DNA of 64,000 bases from positions 45,557,446 through 45,621,445 of the forward strand of contig CM055095.1 of assembly GCA_029204225.1 (NCBI GenBank), read 5' to 3'. A model generated the notes under the pieces. It searched no databases. It was not told where the DNA came from and saw nothing but the letters and a program-made list of their open reading frames with translations. Each line of letters begins with the position of its first letter. Within the stretch, counting starts at the first letter, position 1. The DNA is from Diphasiastrum complanatum (taxonomy: Eukaryota > Streptophyta > Lycopodiopsida > Lycopodiales > Lycopodiaceae). Positions 58,201 through 64,000 of the stretch are shown in pieces. A program made the translations under genes and the position numbers.

Positions 58201-59186
58201 CTCGAGTATTTTGACTATCATCTTAGTGAAAATTGTCTTAATAAAATGATGGGTTTGGCTTTCTTTTAAGGTTGTGCGGGTGCTAGAATCATCAGGAGTT
58301 AAGGTTTTACCCATAGAGCTCAAGTATAGCGTGACATCTGCTGGAGCCATTCTGAACTTTACTATGGATGTTGACACGCTCTCTCATTTAGACCATTGGC
58401 AAAGAACTGGCCTAGATGACGACTATGAAGCTCAAGATCAATGGCCAGTTGAGCTACGCCGTGCTCGTCTCATACCTGCTGTTGATTATATACATGTATG
58501 AAAAAAGCTTTTCGTAATGAAGCATGGCCTCATATAGAATTTAAGATGTGGTTGTGTTTCTGCCAAGTTAGCGTTATTTTTTTTTTCTTGTATTCACCCA
58601 TGCCCATATGGGCAGGAAATCAAACCTGATTGAGCAAGCTCAACTGAAGCATACCATGCGTGGAGTGATCAAGTTAGCCTTAATATAATGCTTGTTTTTT
58701 AACTGCTTTCCCATCAGGCGCAAAGGGCGAGGGGAATTCTTGCTCGAGAGATATTGGAAAACTTCAAAATGATGGATGCCTTCATTGGAAATGCTACAGA
58801 TTGGGAAAAAGTAGCTGTTGGAAACCTTGTGGGCATGCCTGTTGTGGTTATTCCCACTGGTCTTAAGAATATAACAGCACCACTGCCTTCAGGCACAAAA
58901 CGGAGAACAACTATCACAACTGGCATTTATGCAGCCCCATATCATGATTCAGAGGTACAATTACATAAGATGTGAGCACCAATTTAATAGATTCACAAGA
59001 CTAATCAAGTTTCTGAATAGGTGTCCGATATTTCGATATGAGTTGCTTTGATAATTGTCGATCATGTTTTGAGTTGCATCGCATTTGCAGGTGTTAGCAT
59101 TGGCAATGGCATACCAGCAGGTGACCAAACACCACCTTCAGCGGCCACCAATCAATGATCTCGGGCCTGGAGACTTGTACTTTTAG
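44156..59186 (+). CDS. FAS1 domain-amidase fusion protein, 14 exons, 749 residues
   Basis: Exons: 44156-44338, 44690-44909, 45422-45515, 47704-47902, 48247-48471, 48595-48677, 51791-51891, 52034-52157, 55770-55924, 56110-56246, 57659-57829, 58271-58495, 58718-58954, 59091-59186. All introns begin GT and end AG, phases agree across every junction and no stop interrupts the frame. Predicted protein: signal peptide (about 1-22 or slightly longer), FAS1 domain (about 48-197), linker (198-300), amidase-signature hydrolase (about 301-735). Six N-glycosylation sequons (Asn48, 212, 229, 593, 664, 690) fit a secreted or wall protein. The start ATG has a good context (CGATGG). The amidase part is closest, from memory, to bacterial secreted-type amidases rather than to GatA or FAAH of plants. 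It should hydrolyse an amide; the substrate is unknown. An alternative reading is two genes, with the amidase starting at Met 48256. The phase-0 join at 47902/48247 argues for one. Exon 3/4 borders are the least certain. Confidence 0.82.
45516..47703 (+). other. Intron 3 of FAS1-amidase gene (2.2 kb), with an unexplained coding-like patch
   Basis: Donor GTTAGT, acceptor CTCCAG. At 45640-45832 the plus strand reads VVHETFDLENVKQGAMLEF, then GGAIEQ before a stop, and a neighbouring frame continues ALDDFLKHGAP. It looks protein-like, but I do not recognise it and it cannot be spliced into the gene in frame from exon 3. The rest, from 46600 on, has LTR-like but unassigned sequence. Confidence 0.5.
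48247..59186 (+). CDS. Amidase half of the fusion (exons 5-14)
   Basis: Exon 6: VLELGALIRTKQVTSLELVN. Exon 8: GPLHGIPYGLKDIIAVPGY with catalytic Lys379. Exon 9: WFGGRTRNPWN and FSTGSSAGPAAG with the cis-Ser (Ser451/452). Exon 10: IGSETAGSITYPAARTG with nucleophile Ser475. Exon 11: DKLGPFCRSAADCAVILD. Exons 12-13: RLIPAVDYIH joined to AQRARGILA, then GNLVGMPVVVIPTG. Exon 14 ends RPPINDLGPGDLYF and TAG. All three members of the Ser-Ser-Lys triad of the amidase signature family are present and no core segment is missing, so the enzyme is probably active. Bacterial relatives have the same order, including the VDYIxAxRAR helix. Confidence 0.9.
49345..50460 (-). pseudogene. hAT transposase C-terminal remnant in intron 6
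   Basis: Reading leftwards: IPIHAMAHILHPLWRTGRR near 50390-50330 and YTERVYPG near 50280, parallel to HVVAHLLHPMW and YTQNVYPG in the element at 13233. Then come HPVTWWGYRG near 50140 and a 156-codon acidic tail (49815-49345: NREEEDEEGSRAEAEEY, PPADRPRRRLRNV). A decayed hAT of the same family. The 156-codon frame is not a gene of its own. Confidence 0.7.
50523..51039 (-). pseudogene. LINE reverse transcriptase fragment in intron 6
   Basis: YSTTDHIFTLQAIIEEVRHR, VYCCFVDFKKAFDFVPHS, a frameshift, then LIQRLRDFGFSTDIVLAMM and EVKQGCSLSTLL. The end joins SDDIVLIVF by a small internal deletion. Same family as 6940-9900. No poly(A) seen. Confidence 0.83.
52158..55769 (+). other. Intron 8 of FAS1-amidase gene (3.6 kb)
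   Basis: Starts GTCCTCTCTCT and ends ATCACAG. After the microsatellite there are two partial duplications (about 53204-53255 with 53296-53345, and diverged repeats at 53640-53975). Otherwise nothing recognised. Confidence 0.7.
52162..52275. repeat. Compound (CT)n(CA)n/(CG)CA microsatellite at splice donor of exon 8
   Basis: (CT)n, then (AC)n with interspersed GCAC units, beginning four bases inside the intron. Confidence 0.97.
56247..57658 (+). other. Intron 10 of FAS1-amidase gene (1.4 kb)
   Basis: GTATAT donor, TTGCAG acceptor. There is a small duplication of GAACATCTAGGTG-TGAAGAT near 56670 and 56710, and a G-rich run near 57359-57390. No coding sequence recognised. Confidence 0.7.
57915..58330 (+). 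repeat. Tandem decayed copies of intron 11 end plus exon 12 start
   Basis: A unit of about 115-118 bp beginning TTTTAAGG occurs at 58031, 58149 and 58264 (the last is the real acceptor), with a partial copy around 57945. Each copy keeps the acceptor-like TTTTAAG and about 18 codons related to VVRVLESSGVKVLPIELKY in an open frame. Confidence 0.85.
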
Positions 59187-59338
59187 AAACACACTCAACT
59201 GCCATATGCAGCAGCTTGCACTCCCTTGGACATAAAGAAGGTTCTGCTCGCATTCATTCACAAAACTAATTTAAGCATGTGCTATTTTTGTTTACATTGA
59301 AACTTATTATTAAGTGAAGAGTCCCTCAAATTATTGGA

Positions 59339-59344
59339 AATAAA
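59339..59344 (+). terminator. Candidate polyadenylation signal of FAS1-amidase gene
   Basis: AATAAA about 150 bases after the stop codon, in an AT-rich context. Plant signals are degenerate, so this is only a candidate. Confidence 0.4.
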
Positions 59345-61577
59345 AGCGTTTCTCAGAAATGTTTTTTTTTTGGGGGCAATATGAGTATCAAATTAAAGCA
59401 TTGATAAAGAGCAATACATTTATGTAGGTTGCCGAATGTTTAAGGTACAATGTGTTCCAGTTTAGGTGCATCAATCCCTGTTGGATTCTATCAAGGATAA
59501 AAATTCGGAATGGCTTGTTGTGTGACTTTTGATATCTTTTTTGTCAATTCATTCAGAGCTACTATTGGGTCCAATGAGGCCTATGATGCCAATTGGCTTA
59601 AACTTCCAGAGTACTCTCATTCTTGCTAGTGCTCCCTTAGGTTCGGTCAAGGTTACGGTCTCATAACAGAGAACAACAGATCTATAACCACCCAATACCT
59701 TGCCCTTATGAGACTTTTTATATTCTCACAAGATTCAAGGAATTGAATGGCCGTAGTTCCTGGTTATGTGGTAGCCAAACCAGGTTTTGCTGCTAATGTG
59801 GAAGAAATAAAGATAATATTAGCATTTACAAGACGAAAATAGTTCGAGAACTATATGAATTTTTATGCGACTGGGAATCACAATCTAAGGTTTATATTTA
59901 ATTTTACAAATCAGGTTGATATATTGGATCACTACAATGCCAAAATGGACACCGTCGGCTACACAAGTTTTCCATAAATTGAATAAGGCTCTATTATCAA
60001 CGCCATTTTTTGACCACCCTATTGGACAAAATAATTCCATGTCCATGTAGACGCTTCACATGATGCTGTTGGAAATGTCTGGTGAGCAAGCTTAGTTCAT
60101 CTTGTCAATTGGTGGGTAATTTTAGACACACCATTGTCATTATGTAGTGTAGAAAAAAATATAGTATTTGGAATTTGAAACTACGTTGTCCTTGATAAAA
60201 AAATAAGTTGATGTGGAGAAAGATCTTTTGTTGTACATTTGTATGTGACGCTCAAAGTTGAAGGATTGTTTAATTGTTACAAAATGAATAATCTCAATTC
60301 AAAAGGACTAAATAATAGAACACATTTTTGTGCTCACTCCATGTGAAAACGTGTGATGTGTGCTAGTTGCCACAATAATATGCCATTACCAGTCCCTCTG
60401 AAAAATAGGATAACGAATTTGTTAAACCTATACATGTAAGAGCGAAGGGGATGCAGCATAACACATCCTGGTGGAAACATATTCTCATATAAAAGAGTAG
60501 AAGCCAAAGTTTTATGGAAAGAGTCGTTAGAATTTCTCTGATGAATCAAGTAATCACATAGAATAAATGCCTTTGATCCTTGACCTTCAAGCTGATATAG
60601 GTGTAGATAACCTTAAGCAAAGAAACGCCCCTTGGGCAACTACACCTTGCCCTTATTCCTGAATTGTGCATCCATTGCTCTCTAACTCGATCATTAATCC
60701 TTGATTAAGATATTCACAAACCTGAAAAGAAAATAAGTAACTCCCGATACATGCAAGATCTCTGTCTTGTCTTCCAACCTGTATATGCTTGGATAAACAC
60801 AAGACCTTTGTTGTCCTTTTTTCTTGCATGCAATATCACGCAACTGTAGCATGACTTCTATCTGCTGAAAAATAGCTCAAACTGAGCTTGCCATCACTAA
60901 TCACTACATGCACCCAAATTGTCTCATATTGTTGCTATATCCGGCAATGACCACGACTGAAACAGTTCCACAATAGACTTGATTTTACAGAATTTGGTAC
61001 TCACTTTGCATGGCTTTGCCTCTGTGTAATGAAGACCTCACTAGAGGAATGATAGAACCTTATGCAAATTAATTCTCACATAAGTCTTGCTCATAGAATT
61101 GACTTGTCCTCATGTTAAAATCCTCTCCTCGTTATGATAACAACCAGTAGATCTACTCTTGATGGCTTTGTTGAACCCTTTCAAATTGTACTTCAGATCA
61201 TGGTGATATAGCTAATATATGTAGATGAGTTATGACAGTAAATTGACACTTCTTTGCCCTTCTCTCCATACATCCCATAGCTAATCTTGATTCATTCACA
61301 TTGTTGCACAATTTGCAAAATACACGTGATTTGAAGACATGTATCTACGCGATAGTCAAACTGTCGAAGGCAGTCAAACTATCAAAGGACTATCGACGGG
61401 TGCTTGAATGTTCGATTTGAACAACTATCGAATCCAGCATTCGAACCCTTGTCACCCGACTTCATACAAGTTGCAAAAATACGCGTTTCGTGGGTTTTTA
61501 CGGTACGGAATCGTTTTGTGGTAGGGAATGGCTTCGTACCATGACCCATATACTTTTAAAAACAAAATTAACTAAGA
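59345..61577. other. Downstream intergenic region, no gene seen
   Basis: AT-rich. Only short, unconvincing frames on either strand. Near 61345-61430 short words (GTCAAACT-TCGAAGG, ACTATCGA) recur. Confidence 0.55.
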
Positions 61578-61623
61578 TGTATGCATGGGGAGGAGGATGT
61601 ATGCGTCCTGCCCCATGCATACA
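61578..61623. repeat. Perfect 13-bp inverted repeat (hairpin, 20-bp loop)
   Basis: Arms TGTATGCATGGGG (61578-61590) and CCCCATGCATACA (61611-61623). Each arm holds an ATGCAT core as in RY-type elements. Confidence 0.9.
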
Positions 61624-61678
61624 CATTACTCCCCCTCTTCCTCTCTCACGATCCTCCGCCATTTCTCTCCAAGATCCA

Positions 61679-61706
61679 CCTCTCTCTCTCTCTCTCTCTC
61701 TCTCTC
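61679..61706. repeat. (CT)n microsatellite
   Basis: About 14 CT units. Confidence 0.95.
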
Positions 61707-63721
61707 ATGGGCTCTATTATATAATAGCTACACGGTATATACGCTTTAAAACATCATGAAATGGGTCCTCCCTTATGATACCAAACTGATTAAAATACTT
61801 TACCTTGCCAAACTTGGAAATGGGACCCCTTATGAAGTTTTTTAAAAAAATGGTCTTGTTGGAGGGAAACTTGCTTTCCTTTGAACGGCTATGATCTCTG
61901 CACATTATAGGGATATGATCCTTTCATATACAAAAGGTTTTTGCATACTTAATAAGCATTTGTTTGGAAGCTTACATAGCATATTATAATGGTACGATTA
62001 GTATTCTGGATTCAAAATACATGTTTGGATTAGTTGCATTTGGACGCTGCCCCTAAAGCGAATTTGGAGCAAAATCGCAGGTATACCACGTGAACTCAAT
62101 GCTAATGGATCATCGCTGACAGCGAACCCTTTCATACTGTTTCATTGTTGATAGATACTTTCCAATGAATGTATTGATGGGCATAGCATGTGGGATGATG
62201 GCCAACAACTTACCTATGGCCAGACCATCGCGATTTTATAGAAGGATTTCAAATATGTTCGATGGTATGATGGCATCGCTTGTAACTACCAACTGGCCGC
62301 AGACCTGAAACGTGATTAATCGCATTACTAGCTTCTGATTTCTGAGAAAATCATGCGCTCATAACTTGCATGCGTTGATTGCATATTGAATACTTATTCT
62401 ACGCATGGTTTGATGCGACCGGCCGCCCTACAAGAGTGCTCATTGTCGCGCTAATGGTCTTTGATAATCATAAGTATTGAGCATATGATAATGGTAATAA
62501 GACGTATATGAGGATATGAATACTATCACTGCATCTGATAGCATATTGCTACAACTGTTAATGCTTCGATGAAGCACTGATGATTACTACGAGCACTATG
62601 ATGATCATTGTAACTAATACCTTCTATTGTTTGTTGGAAATTCGAGTACGGAAATGATATATGATTATAACGTGATAACTCTTTAACTTTATGTATGAGT
62701 TACGCTTGACTGATTCAATTATTATTCTGAGAATGTGATGAAGATTATTAGAATGCTACACATGCTTTAACTTGGTTCTTTCGGTTTGAATACATTAGTA
62801 CATAATGAGGATATCGCTTTAGCTGAGGAAGATGGATAGCTCACAGGAAGTGTCATCATCTCATATCCAGGTACGAAGTTATATTTTACACCAATGCGAT
62901 ATGTTGGAATCGTTAAAAATGCACATACGATGCAACATAGACGTCTAGACATGGTAAGAATGAGTTGGTATATGCATATGCGCTTCTTACTCTTGTCATA
63001 TGAAGGTTGGTTCAAATATGATATATGCAAGGCATGAATGTATAGAATGTAAAATTGCAAGTGAAGGTAGGCTATATAGCTGTTTTCTGGGTTTGACTAT
63101 GGTAGGCTTGTATCGCATGGATTTGCCCAAGCCGCAAGGTGCTTAGACTCCTAACTACCTTCTTAAGACGTCTTTGGGGCTAGCAGGGCACGTATCTGCC
63201 CTAGTACCTAGCACTGATGCTATAGTCATGACTTGTTTTAATTATGCATTTAAATAGTAGCTTCTTACATGAAAAATACAGAAAGTTTTTTATATAAAAA
63301 AATACATTCTCTTATCCCTTATGCTGATCAGTTTGGCTCTTGCCTTGATACGGTTCGTAAAAAGGGAAGAGTGTATTGCTAAGCATAAATTGCATGATTG
63401 GATATATCAATTGAATTCGCAGTCTTGTTGATAAAGTAACGAATCTTGTTTTAGACATAGATAACAACTGATGCTCAGCTATGACACCTGTCTTCCTCAC
63501 TTAACTAACTCTTGTGGTTTTGTTTTGTGGGATGGTGGCAGGTAACAGTTGGGTGTCCTAAAACTTGCTTTGCTTTATGGTACTCTATACTATAAGACTT
63601 TATACAACTTTATTTGTACCTGTTATGGTATAAATTGAAGGATTCAAAGGGTTTGGTCTTGACTTGTCAAGAGAGACTATGTGAAATTTTGTTACTCTCT
63701 CTCTTTCTTCTTTTTATTACT
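61707..63721. other. Intergenic region, no gene seen
   Basis: No coding similarity on either strand. Many short palindromic words (for example GCTTCGATGAAGC near 62565), but no array. Confidence 0.5.
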
Positions 63722-63731
63722 CCCCCCCCCC

Positions 63732-63781
<50 letters not shown>
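63722..63781. repeat. Poly(C) run joined to (CT)n
   Basis: 21 consecutive C followed by about 20 CT units. Pro/Ser/Leu-rich frames across it are artefacts. Such a run is also prone to assembly error. Confidence 0.97.
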
Positions 63782-63785
<4 letters not shown>

Positions 63786-64000
63786 CAAGATCCAAAAGCA
63801 AGAAGACAGGAAGAAAAGAAAATAGAGGAGGAAGGAGGGAAGAGGGAGGTGAAAGAAATTTTCTTCAAGCCAAACGACCCTTTCAAATGCCAAAAGTGAC
63901 TGTTGGAGGGTTTCGCTTCACCTTCAGGTAGGTAATGGGCTCTCTGAAGATAGAAATGCACTAGAGGATCTTCTTTATTCAGAATGCATACTCGAGGAAG

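Noticed and set aside
57954-58377. Two minus-strand frames of 67-80 codons
   Set aside because: Antisense shadows of the tandem exon 12 copies.
62100-62640. Palindrome-rich stretch as a possible regulatory or centromeric array
   Set aside because: The short palindromes are unrelated to each other and show no period.
63889-63931. Possible first exon (MPKVTVGGFRFTF followed by GTAGGT) at the right edge
   Set aside because: Too short, next to a poly(C)/(CT)n tract, with no recognised family; the window ends before a second exon could confirm it.

Overview
This is nuclear DNA of a land plant. Introns are spliced GT-AG, intergenic space is packed with LTR retrotransposons, non-LTR retrotransposons and hAT DNA transposons, and microsatellites of (GA)n, (CT)n and (CA)n type are abundant. 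The LINE reverse transcriptase here (motifs GVKQGCPLSPTLF and YADD) is not of the usual angiosperm L1 type. That mildly favours a non-flowering lineage such as a fern or gymnosperm, but this is inference; nothing in the window fixes the species.

Layout. 1-6591: two copies of one chromovirus (Ty3/gypsy), head to head and nested. The minus copy has an uninterrupted gag-pol that runs off the left edge; the plus copy is a 3' remnant with integrase C-terminus, chromodomain and LTR. 6940-9900: degenerate minus-strand LINE. 10150-14330: palindromic and simple repeats, a gypsy RT scrap and a decayed minus-strand hAT transposase. 14430-15364: first two exons of a 2-alkenal reductase-like gene (minus). 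16123-18683: Ty1/copia with 5' LTR and PBS. 18690-21470: second, decayed gypsy element. 22949-30884: a scrambled Tat/Athila-like gypsy complex with three LTRs in both orientations. 31280-40365: another copy of the same family on the minus strand (5' leader, gag, protease, RT, RNase H, part of integrase, and an extra ORF after pol). 40366-44000: no gene recognised.

44156-59186 (plus) is the main host gene. I can assemble 14 exons with consistent splice phases and no internal stop, giving 749 residues: signal peptide, one fasciclin (FAS1) domain, then a complete amidase-signature hydrolase with its Lys/Ser/Ser triad. Its introns hold a hAT remnant, a LINE remnant, a long compound microsatellite and tandem decayed copies of the start of exon 12. 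A secreted FAS1-amidase fusion is the most interesting object in the window. 59345-64000 shows only a hairpin and simple repeats.

Apart from that gene, the reductase fragment and the intact chromovirus ORF, coding-like sequence here is mobile-element debris. The transposable elements also give the gene history: same-family nesting with a predicted 5-bp target duplication at 5333, and an apparent inversion between LTRs around 23-30 kb.
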